Shown here piece after piece: positions 34,766-44,159 of a stretch of 63,926 bases of DNA (positions are counted from its first letter, which is position 1; every line of letters begins with the position of its first letter). Source of the DNA: Methanomicrobiaceae archaeon (GTDB lineage: Archaea; Halobacteriota; Methanomicrobia; Methanomicrobiales; Methanomicrobiaceae); assembly GCA_016926855.1 (NCBI GenBank), contig JAFGNT010000025.1:1-63926 (forward strand). Reading direction: 5' to 3'. The notes beneath the pieces were generated by a model, which saw only the letters and a program-made list of their open reading frames with translations, made no database searches and was not told the origin of the DNA. The position numbers were made by a program, and so were the translations under genes.

Positions 34766-35306
34766 GGATTGGTTTCACTCCCTCGGAATCGATGACCACG
34801 GACATGCCGGGAGGCACTGCCGCCCTGCCGTACCGTCGGGCCACCTGCCCGTACTCCGCATCCTCGGCTTTTTTCCGGGCAAGGAGGTCGACTGCAAGGT
34901 CGTATGCCTCCGCTTTGCCGATCGCCCCCCCGATACCGGGGCATTCAAAGACGGAAAGCCCGTCGTCTCCGAGCATAAAAGGGTATGTCCTGCAGATCCA
35001 CGGACGGGCATCGTAGATCCGGCATCGCCCGTTCGCGAGAAATGCGCACGTATCGCCGGACTGCCGGAGGCACCATCCGAACGTGATCCGGGACCTTCCC
35101 GGCCCGTCGATATACTCGGGGTACGGCAGGGCGACATCGTCCCAGCGGCCTCCGGTCTCCCGCAGGATGCGCCGGATCTCCGGTGCCCCGGCCATGACAA
35201 GATTGGAATCCGGGTTCACTCTCCGGCAGCAGTCTCCGCATCCCATGCAGCGAAAACCGATGCGGGCAATATCATCTGCAAGATCGGCAGGGGAGGGGAG
35301 GGGCAT
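34758..35306 (-). CDS. YkgJ-type cysteine-cluster protein
   Basis: Protein of 182 residues with the zinc- or iron-chelating cysteine pattern of the YkgJ family: FRCMGCGDCCRRVNPDSNLV near residue 18, CLRQSGDTCAFLANGRCRIY near 80 and RPWICRTYPFML near 105. The function in archaea is unproven; the family binds a metal through Cys residues. It overlaps the TraB gene by eight bases and follows the GMP synthase subunit gene closely. Confidence 0.88.
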   Translation of the reverse strand: MPLPSPADLADDIARIGFRCMGCGDCCRRVNPDSNLVMAGAPEIRRILRETGGRWDDVALPYPEYIDGPGRSRITFGWCLRQSGDTCAFLANGRCRIYDARPWICRTYPFMLGDDGLSVFECPGIGGAIGKAEAYDLAVDLLARKKAEDAEYGQVARRYGRAAVPPGMSVVIDSEGVKPIHG

Positions 35307-35312
35307 CCGGCA

Positions 35313-35876
35313 TCAGTCCGCAAGCTCAGTGCAGAGCCAATCAAAATTCTCGTATACACGCCGCCCGTCGACCGAATGGCTCACCTCGGGATGCCACTGG
35401 ATCCCGTAAAGATGCTCATCGAGGGAGGCCATTGCCTCAATTCCGCAGATCCGGGAGCGTGCAAGCAGGGTAAAGCCGTCCGGCATCACCGTCACCTCGT
35501 CGGCATGGGATGCCCAGACAGCCATTTCCGAGGGATATCCGGCAAGGATGGTGTCGGGCTCAAGGACCTCCACCGTCACCGACCCGTACCCGCCGCTCTG
35601 GCTGTGCGTAACAGTACCGCCGCGGCTCGTGGCGATGATATGCAGGCCGAGGCAGATGCCGAGGACAGGAAGGCCGCAATCGAGGTACTGCGCCGCCTTC
35701 CCGGCGCGGTCACGTGAAGGGCCGCCGCCAAGGATAATCCCCCGGCACCCTTCCCGCACCTCGTCCGGCGGCGTCTCGTTCGGGATCATCTTCGCATCGA
35801 TCCCGAGATCCCGCAGCATTCTCAGGATGAGGTGATTTGTCTGCCCGAAATTGTTAACGACATAGAGCGGACGCAT
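35313..35876 (-). CDS. guaA: GMP synthase glutamine amidotransferase subunit
   Basis: Protein of 187 residues from ATG 35876 (RPLYVVNNFGQTNHLILRML). It is a class-I glutamine amidotransferase: GIILGGGPSRDRAG near residue 45, the nucleophile Cys in PVLGICLGLHIIA near 74, and the His/Glu pair in YGIQWHPEVSHS near 165. In archaea GMP synthase is split into this subunit A and a separate ATP-pyrophosphatase subunit B; only A is in the window. It supplies ammonia for XMP to GMP conversion. Confidence 0.93.
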   Translation of the reverse strand: MRPLYVVNNFGQTNHLILRMLRDLGIDAKMIPNETPPDEVREGCRGIILGGGPSRDRAGKAAQYLDCGLPVLGICLGLHIIATSRGGTVTHSQSGGYGSVTVEVLEPDTILAGYPSEMAVWASHADEVTVMPDGFTLLARSRICGIEAMASLDEHLYGIQWHPEVSHSVDGRRVYENFDWLCTELAD

Positions 35877-35913
35877 TTGGTTATTCTTGAACGTATTTTG
35901 GTAAAACACTTTG

Positions 35914-36921
35914 TCATGCATACCCCCGGATAAAGTCCAGTATCGCTCCCGTGATCGCGGCGGGAGGATGCCCCATCAGGGATGCAAGGAACATCGCACC
36001 ACCCGCGCCCATCCCTTCCTTGACTTCACCGATGCAGTACCGGGCAAGGCCCGCATGCCCGAGATCGCCGAAATCGGGGTCCACATAGTAGGCATGGGCA
36101 CCCACGTCCGCGCACGTCGCCGTGAAACTCGCACTCGCGTCATCACGGACATAGGCAGTCGTGGCGAGATCAGGCATGGGCATGCCCAGCCCCTTCAGCA
36201 CCGCAGCGACGGCAAGCATCTGGGTGCCTCCTGCAAGAATGACAGTCCCGCGGTACGAGGCACAGATTCCGGCAGCGACTGCTATCATCGGATCGCCCGC
36301 AGCCCGCACCACATCGAGCGGATCCGAAGGAACACTCCCGATCCGTTCGAGGACCGCCGTACAGACGTCGTCTTTTTTAGAATGCGGGTTGTCTGCGAAA
36401 CTGCTCGATACGCGCGCGTCAATCCCGAGTGCCCGCAGCACGCAGAGGGCGGTGGTCGTGCCGCCGGGCACGCATTCCCCGAGCACCAGCAGATCACTGT
36501 ATGCTGAAAAAAACTCACCCGCGAGCCTTCCCCGGGAGTACAGCTCCCGTGCACGCGGCACCGCATTCGAAAAACGCGGGTCTGCGCCCGGCTCCCCGTA
36601 GACATCGATGCACGGGACAGAGGGGGCGTGCACAAGCCCTCCATTCACAAACGCAGGCACAAGGCCCGTCAGTGCGGCCATCGACCGGGTAATCGTGGAG
36701 GGTGTCGGGCATCCCGTCGGGGTGTCGGGCTTCACCGGCAGGCTTGTAATCGCACCTGTTGCCACCAGTTCCGAATCAAGGTTCGGCGTTAAAAGCGTCT
36801 TTTCGGGTGTCGGGCCGGCGCCCGATATGCCGGGGACGGTGGAGAGCATCGTGTTCGCAAGGACGACGGCCAAAAGAGGGTGCCGGAATGAAAGATGCGG
36901 TTTTTCCGATAAGAATTGCAT
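35914..36921 (-). CDS. cobT: Archaeal CobT-type phosphoribosyltransferase
   Basis: Protein of 335 residues from ATG 36921, preceded by AGGAGGAGA eight bases upstream; a start at 37008 would lack this site. Sequence features match the archaeal nicotinate-nucleotide:dimethylbenzimidazole phosphoribosyltransferase-like group: FVNGGLVHAPSVPCIDVYGE, LGECVPGGTTTALCVLRALG near residue 170 and TVILAGGTQMLAVAAVL near 235. The enzyme activates the lower-ligand base for the cobamide loop. It is divergent from cobZ and cobS, which act in the same pathway. Confidence 0.88.
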   Translation of the reverse strand: MQFLSEKPHLSFRHPLLAVVLANTMLSTVPGISGAGPTPEKTLLTPNLDSELVATGAITSLPVKPDTPTGCPTPSTITRSMAALTGLVPAFVNGGLVHAPSVPCIDVYGEPGADPRFSNAVPRARELYSRGRLAGEFFSAYSDLLVLGECVPGGTTTALCVLRALGIDARVSSSFADNPHSKKDDVCTAVLERIGSVPSDPLDVVRAAGDPMIAVAAGICASYRGTVILAGGTQMLAVAAVLKGLGMPMPDLATTAYVRDDASASFTATCADVGAHAYYVDPDFGDLGHAGLARYCIGEVKEGMGAGGAMFLASLMGHPPAAITGAILDFIRGYA

Positions 36922-37100
36922 GTCAATCTCCTCCTGTACGGTCAGACTGTGAGAGTATGGTCGTCTTTCATCTTTATTATTCCCGGTTTTTCCGCACCTG
37001 TCACACACACGTATCCCGGATATCTATCGCAACCGTGCACGTATGTACCCGTCCGGCAGGTGAGATATTATTATCTGAATTTTTTACCGATACTACTTCT

Positions 37101-37514
37101 ATGTTGGAGATCGAGGAACGGCTTCTCGCAAAGGGCATCACTGTGCCGCATATCGTTGAAGCAGCAATGGCACTCCGTGTCCCCGGCGGATACGACTCAC
37201 GCGAGACGGCATGCGCTCTGGCAGGGACGATCAGTGCGGCGCTGCGAGATCCCGACGTCGCATCGCTCCTGCTCGGTGCGATCCTCCTCGAAGATGAAAA
37301 CCGCATCCGGAACCATTCGGAAATCCCCGGGGATACGAACGGGCCGGTGGGAATTTCAATCGCGGAAATGATCGGCGGCGCCCGCGCCCGGTTTGAATTC
37401 AACCGGTATGAAACCGAGAAACCGGGTATCCTCTTTGATCTCGGGCCGGTTCTCGATAATGCGGTAACGGGCCTGATCGCGGGCTGCACCGCCCGTCTTT
37501 CGGAATGCGTATGA
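37101..37514 (+). CDS. cobZ: CobZ, alpha-ribazole phosphatase (PgpA-like)
   Basis: Protein of 137 residues, starting at ATG 37101. It resembles the archaeal CobZ/phosphatidylglycerophosphatase-A-like group: LAKGITVPHIVEAAMALRVP near residue 9 and LLLGAILLEDENRIRNHSEI near 55. CobZ removes the phosphate from alpha-ribazole-phosphate in cobalamin assembly. The stop TGA overlaps the ATG of cobS, linking both steps in one operon. A PgpA lipid-phosphatase role cannot be excluded but fits the context less well. Confidence 0.8.
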   Translation: MLEIEERLLAKGITVPHIVEAAMALRVPGGYDSRETACALAGTISAALRDPDVASLLLGAILLEDENRIRNHSEIPGDTNGPVGISIAEMIGGARARFEFNRYETEKPGILFDLGPVLDNAVTGLIAGCTARLSECV

Positions 37515-38224
37515 CATCGCTTCGCGCCCTCCTGCAGTGGACCACCATACTCCCGCTCGGCGCTCCGGCAGACTTCGAGGCATTCGCCCGGAGATCATGG
37601 CTCTACCCGGCCGCCGGGTACGTGACGGGTGGAATTGCGGCACTGATTGCCATGGCCGTCCCCGACACAGGCGTAGCCGCCGCTCTCGCACTCGCCGCCG
37701 TCGTCCTCCTCTCCGGAGGCAACCACCTCGACGGCCTCCTCGATTTCGGAGACGGGATGATGGCCCACGGGAGCAGGGAGGTGCGTATCAGGGCGCTTAC
37801 CGACCGGCAGATCGGCACGGGCGGCGTGGCTGCAGGCATTCTCATCTACCTGGTATCCTTCGCAGGCCTCTCGGCAGGCCCCTCGGTGCCGTGCGCCATC
37901 CTTGCAGGCGAAGTGCTGTCCAAAGGGGCGTTGGCCGTGCTGACGGTGACAGGCGCACCGTTCCGGGAGGAGGGGATCCACCACTTCCTCCATGCCAGAG
38001 CACGCGCGTATTTTCTTCCCCTCGCCGTCCTCCTCTGCCTGCCTCTTCTGGCAACAGGCATCCCGGCGGTACGGCTTGCCGCAGGGTTCGCGACCGCTCT
38101 GCTCGTTACCGGCGGCATGCAGTTCCTTGCCGGGCGGCTCTTCGGGGGGGTCAACGGCGATGTGGCGGGTGCGACCCATGAAATCGTCCGCGCCGCGGTC
38201 ATCCTTGCATTCGCCTTCGCGTGA
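37511..38224 (+). CDS. cobS: Adenosylcobinamide-GDP ribazoletransferase
   Basis: Protein of 237 residues (239 if ATG 37505 is used). It is a polytopic membrane enzyme with about six helices. CobS motifs: LLQWTTILPLGAPADFEAFA near residue 6, SGGNHLDGLLDFGDGMMAHG near 68 and ALTDRQIGTGGVAAG near 98. It joins adenosylcobinamide-GDP and alpha-ribazole, the final nucleotide-loop step, at the membrane. The chosen ATG overlaps the cobZ stop by four bases. Confidence 0.93.
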   Translation: MTSLRALLQWTTILPLGAPADFEAFARRSWLYPAAGYVTGGIAALIAMAVPDTGVAAALALAAVVLLSGGNHLDGLLDFGDGMMAHGSREVRIRALTDRQIGTGGVAAGILIYLVSFAGLSAGPSVPCAILAGEVLSKGALAVLTVTGAPFREEGIHHFLHARARAYFLPLAVLLCLPLLATGIPAVRLAAGFATALLVTGGMQFLAGRLFGGVNGDVAGATHEIVRAAVILAFAFA

Positions 38225-38266
38225 CGCGACTACGGTTTTATCATTTCGAAGTCCCATGTACCAGCA

Positions 38267-39139
38267 ATGAAGCGGGATTACGGTATCCACATGAAAGGCG
38301 GAATCATCACCGAACGGGACGCAGATTACTGCACCGTACGGGTCCGGCTCCCCGCCGGGATTCTCTCGATTGAGCAGATGCGCGGAATTGCGCGGATCGC
38401 CAAAAAATACCAGGCAGGTGAGGTGCACCTCACCACCCGGCAGACGATCGAAATTCCCCATGTGGATCACCGCCTTATCACGAAAATTGCTCGCGATCTC
38501 AGTAAAAACGGCACACCACTCGGATCAGAGCGGGACGAGATCGTTAATATCACCGCCTGCCCCGGCACCGACCGGTGCAAGTACGCAAATATCGATACCG
38601 TCACACTCGCCCGCGACCTCGACTCCCGGCTTTTCGGAAAAGAGATGCCCGTCAAGGTGAGGATCGCCCTGTCGGCGTGCCCCTATGCTTGCACGAGCCC
38701 CGTGCTCAACGAAATCGGGGTGATCGGGCGGATCAAGCCGGTCCGCACACCGGGCCTCTGCACGGGATGCGGGACCTGCGCCGATTACTGCAGGGAATGC
38801 GCCATCAGCATCAGAAACGGCATCAGCTACGTGGACGAGAGCAAATGCGTCCTCTGCGGCGTCTGTGTCCAGTCATGCCCTTTCGACCTGCTGAAAACCG
38901 AGGACGCGCATTATCTCATTACGGTCGGGGGACGGCGGGGGCGCCATCCGAAACTCGGGCGTGAGCTCGTGGAAGTGGCGACAGCGGAAGAGACTATCGC
39001 CATCATCGAGCGTATCGTCTACTGGATATACCGGCGTGCCTGGAGCGGCCGGCTGCTCTCCGACCAGCTCGACGACATTCAGTTCGATGCGTTCAAAAAA
39101 GAAATACTGGAAACAGTGGAGAATAAAACCGGGAAATAA
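38267..39139 (+). CDS. Small siroheme sulfite-reductase-like protein with ferredoxin domain
   Basis: Protein of 290 residues. Residues 1-65 form a sulfite/nitrite-reductase half-domain (GEVHLTTRQTIEIPHV). The siroheme/[4Fe-4S] cysteines follow in ITACPGTDRCKYA near residue 100 and LSACPYACTSPVLNEIG near 138. Two inserted [4Fe-4S] clusters of ferredoxin type follow (GLCTGCGTCADYCRECAISI, then KCVLCGVCVQSCPFD). This is the stand-alone Dsr-like group common in methanogens, related to the C-terminal part of F420-dependent sulfite reductase. Its physiological substrate is uncertain: sulfite, or a role in sulfur assimilation. No partner reductase is adjacent. Confidence 0.88.
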   Translation: MKRDYGIHMKGGIITERDADYCTVRVRLPAGILSIEQMRGIARIAKKYQAGEVHLTTRQTIEIPHVDHRLITKIARDLSKNGTPLGSERDEIVNITACPGTDRCKYANIDTVTLARDLDSRLFGKEMPVKVRIALSACPYACTSPVLNEIGVIGRIKPVRTPGLCTGCGTCADYCRECAISIRNGISYVDESKCVLCGVCVQSCPFDLLKTEDAHYLITVGGRRGRHPKLGRELVEVATAEETIAIIERIVYWIYRRAWSGRLLSDQLDDIQFDAFKKEILETVENKTGK

Positions 39140-39145
39140 CCGTTT

Positions 39146-39448
39146 TTAGTACTGGTACATCGTCCTGAACCCTTCGTTTTCGTCGTCGTCGCACTCGATC
39201 GCATTGCCGTCACGAATAAGCGTATTGTACATGATGAGCGCTTCCTGCAGTGCTTCGTCCGGGGCGCGCCCCCGTTTCACTTCTTCCATTCTTTTACGGA
39301 GAGGGGACGGCATGACCCGTTTTCCGACCCTGACCCCGGAACAGTGGATGCAGGCATTGCACTTGCGGTACACCGACAGCCAGCCGTCGGCACATTCGAC
39401 GAGGACATCGTCCTTCCCCTCCGGACGCGTAAATGGCAGTGATTTCAT
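39146..39448 (-). CDS. Small protein with CNACIHC motif
   Basis: Protein of 100 residues from ATG 39448 (SLPFTRPEGKDDVLVECADG). A central CNACIHCSG motif plus an upstream Cys could bind a metal. The C-terminal half is helical and acidic (YNTLIRDGNAIECDDDENEG). It converges with the sulfite-reductase-like gene, ending seven bases from it. No family recognised. Confidence 0.6.
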   Translation of the reverse strand: MKSLPFTRPEGKDDVLVECADGWLSVYRKCNACIHCSGVRVGKRVMPSPLRKRMEEVKRGRAPDEALQEALIMYNTLIRDGNAIECDDDENEGFRTMYQY

Positions 39449-39530
39449 GGCAAAACTATATTTACCGGGAACAGATAAGAGCATACCGATTGCGGGCAAA
39501 CGCCCGGAAATGCAGAGTTTTTTCCCAAGA

Positions 39531-39575
39531 GAAATGCTTTATATAGCATGCTTTCCAATATATGATACTCGTATC
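39531..39575 (+). promoter_or_regulatory. Strong archaeal promoter of tuf
   Basis: GAAATGCTTTATATAGC contains BRE-like A residues and a near-consensus TATA box (39537-39546). Transcription should begin near 39570, giving a leader of about 65 bases. A small palindrome GATACTCGTATC (39564-39575) sits at the expected start site and may be an operator. The ribosome-binding site AGGAGG precedes the ATG at 39635. Confidence 0.7.
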
Positions 39576-39634
39576 AATACGATCAGGACGTCTGCGACCG
39601 TCCTGAAGGTAATTATTAACAGGAGGACAGGATT

Positions 39635-40912
39635 ATGGCATCAGATAAGCCTCACATGAATCTGGCCGTCATCGGACATATTGACCACGGAAAGTCAACG
39701 ACAGTCGGCCGTCTGCTTTTTGAAACCGGCGCTGTACCGCCGCACATCATCGAAAACTACCGAAAAGAAGCGGAATCGAAAGGAAAAGGTTCCTTCGAGT
39801 TCGCATGGGTCATGGACAACCTCAAAGAGGAGCGTGAGCGCGGTATCACAATCGACATCGCCCACAAGCGGTTCGACACCGCGAAGTTCTATTTCACCAT
39901 TGTGGACTGTCCCGGTCACCGCGACTTCGTCAAGAACATGATCACCGGTGCATCCCAGGCCGATGCAGCACTGCTCGTTGTCGCCGCCCCCGACGGTGTC
40001 ATGGAGCAGACCAAGGAGCACGTGTTCCTTGCACGGACACTCGGTATCAACCAGCTCATCATCGGCATCAACAAGATGGATGCCGCCAAGTACGACGAGA
40101 AGCGCTACAACGAGGTAAAAGAGCAGCTTTCGGCGCTTATCAAGATGGTCGGGTACAAGCCCGAAAACATCCACTTCATCGCGATGAGTGCATTTGCGGG
40201 CGACAATATCTCCAAGAAGAGCGAGAACACCCCGTGGTACAAGGGCCTTACCCTGCTTGAGTCACTCGACACGCTCGAAGCACCCGAGAAGCCCACATCC
40301 CTTCCCTTCCGTCTTCCCATCCAGGACGTGTACTCCATCTCCGGTATCGGAACCGTCCCGGTCGGCCGTGTTGAGACGGGCATCATGAAAAAGGGGATGA
40401 AAGTCTCCTTCATGCCCGCCAACAAAGAAGGCGAAATTAAGTCCATCGAGATGCACCACGAAGAGCAGCCGGAAGCACTGCCCGGCGACAACGTCGGTTT
40501 CAACGTGCGGGGTATCGGCAAGGGCGACATCCGCCGCGGCGACGTCTGCGGGCCCGCCGATGTGCCCCCCACGGTGGCCGAGGAGTTTACCGCACAGATC
40601 GTCGTGCTCCACCACCCCAGCGCCCTGACCGTCGGGTACACCCCGGTCTTCCACTGCCACACCGCACAGATTGCGTGCACCTTTGTGGAGCTCCAGAAGA
40701 AGCTCGACCCCCGCACCGGCCAGGTCAAGGAAGAAAACCCGACGTTCCTGAAAACCGGCGATGCCGCAATCGTCAAGCTCCGGCCCACCCGCCCGATGGT
40801 TATCGAGAGGGTAAAGGAAATCCCGCAGCTCGGACGGTTCGCCATCCGTGATATGGGAGCCACTATCGCTGCCGGCATGTGTATCGACATCGACGCCAAG
40901 CAGATGAGATAA
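39635..40912 (+). CDS. tuf: Translation elongation factor EF-1 alpha
   Basis: Protein of 425 residues. GTP-binding motifs are complete: GHIDHGKST near residue 10, [10 protein letters not shown] near 68, DCPGHRDF near 90 and NKMD near 147. Domains II and III follow at normal length. It delivers aminoacyl-tRNA to the ribosome. rpsJ follows 33 bases downstream. Unlike many archaea, no S12, S7 or EF-2 gene precedes it in this window. A strong TATA promoter and a good ribosome-binding site fit high expression. Confidence 0.97.
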   Translation: MASDKPHMNLAVIGHIDHGKSTTVGRLLFETGAVPPHIIENYRKEAESKGKGSFEFAWVMDNLKEERERGITIDIAHKRFDTAKFYFTIVDCPGHRDFVKNMITGASQADAALLVVAAPDGVMEQTKEHVFLARTLGINQLIIGINKMDAAKYDEKRYNEVKEQLSALIKMVGYKPENIHFIAMSAFAGDNISKKSENTPWYKGLTLLESLDTLEAPEKPTSLPFRLPIQDVYSISGIGTVPVGRVETGIMKKGMKVSFMPANKEGEIKSIEMHHEEQPEALPGDNVGFNVRGIGKGDIRRGDVCGPADVPPTVAEEFTAQIVVLHHPSALTVGYTPVFHCHTAQIACTFVELQKKLDPRTGQVKEENPTFLKTGDAAIVKLRPTRPMVIERVKEIPQLGRFAIRDMGATIAAGMCIDIDAKQMR

Positions 40913-40945
40913 TCCCCTCCCGATATTATTTTCAGGTGATCACCA

Positions 40946-41254
40946 ATGCAAAAAGCCAGAATACGCCTCACCGGCACTGATTTTCAAAAAGTAGAGATGG
41001 TCTGTGACCGCATACGAGAGATTGCAGAGCGTACAGGCGTGAATCTGGCAGGCCCGATTCCGCTCCCCACCAAGCGAATGGTCATTCCCATCCGCAAGAG
41101 TCCGGATGGAGAGGGGACCGCCACATGGGATCGCTGGCAGATGCGCGTGCATAAGCGGTTGATTGACATGGATGCGGACGAGCGTGCCCTCAGGCAGCTG
41201 ATGCGAATCCACGTGCCCAAAGACATCGGCATCGAGATTGTCCTCGAAAGTTGA
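40946..41254 (+). CDS. rpsJ: Ribosomal protein S10
   Basis: Protein of 102 residues, normal for archaeal S10: [40 protein letters not shown] and [20 protein letters not shown]. It binds 16S rRNA in the 30S head. It follows tuf in the same operon. A GGTGAT ribosome-binding site lies about seven bases upstream of the ATG. The TGA overlaps a TTG start of the next gene. Confidence 0.96.
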   Translation: MQKARIRLTGTDFQKVEMVCDRIREIAERTGVNLAGPIPLPTKRMVIPIRKSPDGEGTATWDRWQMRVHKRLIDMDADERALRQLMRIHVPKDIGIEIVLES

Positions 41255-42864
41255 GGCGCGGCGTGTCAGCCGCAGAATTATCCCGAAAAATTCATTTACA
41301 CCTCTCATATGAGAGGATTTTTCTCATTCTCTTCGCTATTGCCCTGATTGCACGGTTCACACTCCTTGACCTCAAGCTGTTTCACCACGACGAGGCGGTG
41401 CATGCGTGGTTCTCGTGGCGCCTGCAGACGCTGGGCACCTACAGCTATGATCCCGTGTATCACGGGCCTTTTCTTTACTACGTGACCGCCGGGATGTTTT
41501 CCCTCTTCGGACCATCGGATCTCGTCGGGCGGATCATTCCCGCTCTCGCGGGTACGCTGCTCATTGTGCTTGTCTACCCGATCTACCGGCTCGGGTACAC
41601 GAGCGGACGGCAGGCGGTTGCTGCGGCACTCTTTCTTGCCGTTTCACCGGAAATGGTCTACTTCTCGCGGTTTCTCAGAAACGACATTTTTATCGTGTTT
41701 TTTTCCCTCGTGCTTCTTGTCGCCGGCCTGTACTATTTTGAACGCGGAGAGAGGAAGTACCTTATCATCGGTGCCGCCGCCGCCGGGCTCGGAATGTGCG
41801 CAAAGGAGAATATGCCAATCGTCATCGCGACATTCGGTTCATACCTCGTGTACGCGGTATGGCGCCGCACCCTCACGCTGCCCCGCCGGTGGAAAGCGGA
41901 CCTCGTCATCGGCATCATCGTTGCCGCGGGCATTATGGCGGTCTTCTATTCGTCGTTTCTGCAGCACCCGGAGATCCTCGCCGACGGGTGGCTCCGGGCC
42001 ATCGAGCACTGGACCTCGATGCACCAGCAGCAGCGGCTCGGGGGGCCGCCGTATTTTTACCTGCTCCTCTTCGTACTGTATGAGCTTCCGTTACTGCTGC
42101 TTGCCGGCATCGCCGTCCTGCAGTTCCTCATAGAACCCGCACGGATGAGGGCGGAAACGGAGGAAACGGTCACCGGAATCGATGCGATCTTCAACAGGAT
42201 GCTAAAAAACAGCCTCCCCCTACCTGCGCCCGCCATCGACCGGCAGAGGGAGTTTACCCGATTCTGTATCTACTGGATGGTCACGTCCGTCGTCATCTAT
42301 GCCTATATCGGCGAGAAAGTGCCCTGGCTGATCCTTCACCAGCTCCTCCCCCTGATCTTTGTTGCCGTCTACCGGCTCGACCGTGACCGGTGGAAGCCCG
42401 TTGCCGCCGCAATTGCCGTTATCTTCCTCGCGGGTATGACGCTTCACGTGGCATTCACACCGGCGGACATCAACGAACCGATCGTGCAGGTGCAGAATTC
42501 CGAAGACCTGCGAACGATCATGGCACTCATCGACGCCTCCGAAACAGTCGCAATTACAACCGATAATTACTGGCCGCTTCCCTGGTATTACCGCGGACAG
42601 GCGCATTCGCATATCGCGTACCTCCCGGTGGGTATATCCCCGGATACGCTCCGTGCACGGGACTTCGACCTGGTCATCTCCCACGACCTCGAAAGCTATC
42701 CGTCACTTCCCGGATACGAAAAGGAGACGTTCCGCCACAGCTACTGGTTCTCGACGCATGACAACAGCGACCGCCTGCTCGAGTATTACGTTACCCGGAA
42801 AGGGATAACGGGCAGCGTAAACTGGGATGTTTTTGTCCGGGAGAACATGACGGCCGGTGTATAA
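41251..42864 (+). CDS. Agl23-like (TIGR03663) multi-TM glycosylation protein
   Basis: Protein of 537 residues from TTG 41251, overlapping the rpsJ stop; a GTG at 41263 is a plausible alternative. It resembles the GT-C-like TIGR03663 family: helices from about residue 20, then [20 protein letters not shown] near 48 with the HDEA acidic motif. [16 protein letters not shown] follows near 78, then [19 protein letters not shown] near 140 and [20 protein letters not shown] near 355. About 11 membrane helices are visible, with a soluble C-terminal domain. These proteins are linked to transfer of lipid-bound sugars on the outer face of archaeal membranes; exact chemistry is unproven. Related DUF2298 is at 48342. 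Confidence 0.85.
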   Translation: MRRGVSAAELSRKIHLHLSYERIFLILFAIALIARFTLLDLKLFHHDEAVHAWFSWRLQTLGTYSYDPVYHGPFLYYVTAGMFSLFGPSDLVGRIIPALAGTLLIVLVYPIYRLGYTSGRQAVAAALFLAVSPEMVYFSRFLRNDIFIVFFSLVLLVAGLYYFERGERKYLIIGAAAAGLGMCAKENMPIVIATFGSYLVYAVWRRTLTLPRRWKADLVIGIIVAAGIMAVFYSSFLQHPEILADGWLRAIEHWTSMHQQQRLGGPPYFYLLLFVLYELPLLLLAGIAVLQFLIEPARMRAETEETVTGIDAIFNRMLKNSLPLPAPAIDRQREFTRFCIYWMVTSVVIYAYIGEKVPWLILHQLLPLIFVAVYRLDRDRWKPVAAAIAVIFLAGMTLHVAFTPADINEPIVQVQNSEDLRTIMALIDASETVAITTDNYWPLPWYYRGQAHSHIAYLPVGISPDTLRARDFDLVISHDLESYPSLPGYEKETFRHSYWFSTHDNSDRLLEYYVTRKGITGSVNWDVFVRENMTAGV

Positions 42865-42892
42865 AGGATAACGAAAAAAACCAATACGCCAT

Positions 42893-42907
42893 TTCTTTTT
42901 TTATTTC
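42893..42907 (+). terminator. T-rich terminator after the Agl23-like gene
   Basis: TTTCTTTTTTTATTTC follows the stop codon by about 30 bases. No stem-loop is needed for archaeal termination. The next gene is convergent. Confidence 0.5.
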
Positions 42908-43036
42908 ACACCCCATCAGGGGATTGTTTTCCCGCCCAATCGGAAGCATGCCAGAAGAGGTCACATCTTTCATGCAGACGAACCCGTACCCGTGTGCCGT
43001 CAAGGAAAAAACAGATAAAAAGATCAGGGAGAGGAA

Positions 43037-44149
43037 TCAGCCGAGCTCGTCCCAGCGGGTTCGCCGCCGGTAGAAGAAGATTCCCACACCAGCCGCGATG
43101 ACAATGACAATGACGATGAGCAGGTAACCGATAATCCCATCGACTTTGGGCAGGGCAAGTCCTTCCCCGACTTCCTCACGGAGGGAAAGCGAGGCGTTCA
43201 GGGCAGATCCGGCCTTATCTTCCGCACTCTGTGCCTGAAGACGCGCCTGATTGTAACTGCCCGTAACCTGCTTGTCCTTCGCAAGGGTCAGCAGTGTCTG
43301 GGCATTGTCAAGCTGTGTCCGGATAGCAATCACACGGCTGTCCGAACTCATGCTCCGGTTAACCGTCCAGTACGTCAGTTCATCGTCGACGTCGTCAATT
43401 TTTGCCTGTGCCTGGTCAATCTCGTTCTGTGCCCAGGCTTCGTCCAGGAGTTTCTCGGCTTCGTTCAGGTACGTCTCGGCATTGGTCAGGAACGTCTGTT
43501 TGGTGCTGTAGGGAGCGCTCTTGGCACCGGTGATCTGCGCCTCTGCCTCATCGTATTTCGCTTCCACAGCATCCGTAGTCACACCGTCCGCATACTGCTT
43601 GTCGATGCTGGTGCGGAGATCCTCCAGCTTCTGTTCCATAAGCGCGATACTGGCATCAAAGTCGCCGCGATTGATGATCGTCCGTTCGACGAGTGTTTCA
43701 CCGTTTGAGATGACAAGCTCGTTCGAATCGAGCTGGCGCAGCCGGAATATAATCTTTTTCTGCGTCGCGCTCACCTCGGGAGCGTCACCCTCGAGCAGGT
43801 ACTCAACTTTCACCTCGCTGGACACCGGGTATGCAAGGTTCCATCCGATGATGCGCAGGTAGCGCTTCCCGTCGACAATGGGAAGGCCTATTTTATTAAC
43901 GAGGACGGTGTACGTCCAGCTGATGTCTTCCAGCTCGGTATACGCTTCAAGCGCATGGGCGCTCGGGAACGTTTCGTCGCCGACACTCGTCAGTGCTATG
44001 ATACAGCGGACCGTTATCGGCTCACCGGGTTCAATATCCCCCGCAGGCGTCACTTCGAGAAGATCGATATCGTAGTTCACGGCCATTACCGGCGGAATCA
44101 GGCAAATACATAGAATTAAGCATAGTATCGAAGCAAACCTCACATTCAT
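43037..44149 (-). CDS. Membrane-anchored coiled-coil protein next to CetZ
   Basis: Protein of 370 residues from ATG 44149 (a start six codons upstream is possible). Signal peptide at 1-22 (ILCLILCICLIPPVMAV), beta-rich domain at about 25-145, a long helical region at about 160-310 (IALMEQKLEDLRTSIDKQYA, AEKLLDEAWAQNEIDQAQAK), a membrane helix at about 338-358, and a short cytoplasmic tail FYRRRTRWDELG. The start lies inside the end of the upstream CetZ gene, so the two are co-translated. A tubulin plus an envelope protein whose tail faces the cytoplasm suggests a membrane tether for the CetZ filament. No named family recognised. Confidence 0.75.
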   Translation of the reverse strand: MNVRFASILCLILCICLIPPVMAVNYDIDLLEVTPAGDIEPGEPITVRCIIALTSVGDETFPSAHALEAYTELEDISWTYTVLVNKIGLPIVDGKRYLRIIGWNLAYPVSSEVKVEYLLEGDAPEVSATQKKIIFRLRQLDSNELVISNGETLVERTIINRGDFDASIALMEQKLEDLRTSIDKQYADGVTTDAVEAKYDEAEAQITGAKSAPYSTKQTFLTNAETYLNEAEKLLDEAWAQNEIDQAQAKIDDVDDELTYWTVNRSMSSDSRVIAIRTQLDNAQTLLTLAKDKQVTGSYNQARLQAQSAEDKAGSALNASLSLREEVGEGLALPKVDGIIGYLLIVIVIVIAAGVGIFFYRRRTRWDELG

Positions 44150-44159
44150 TCCTGCACCC

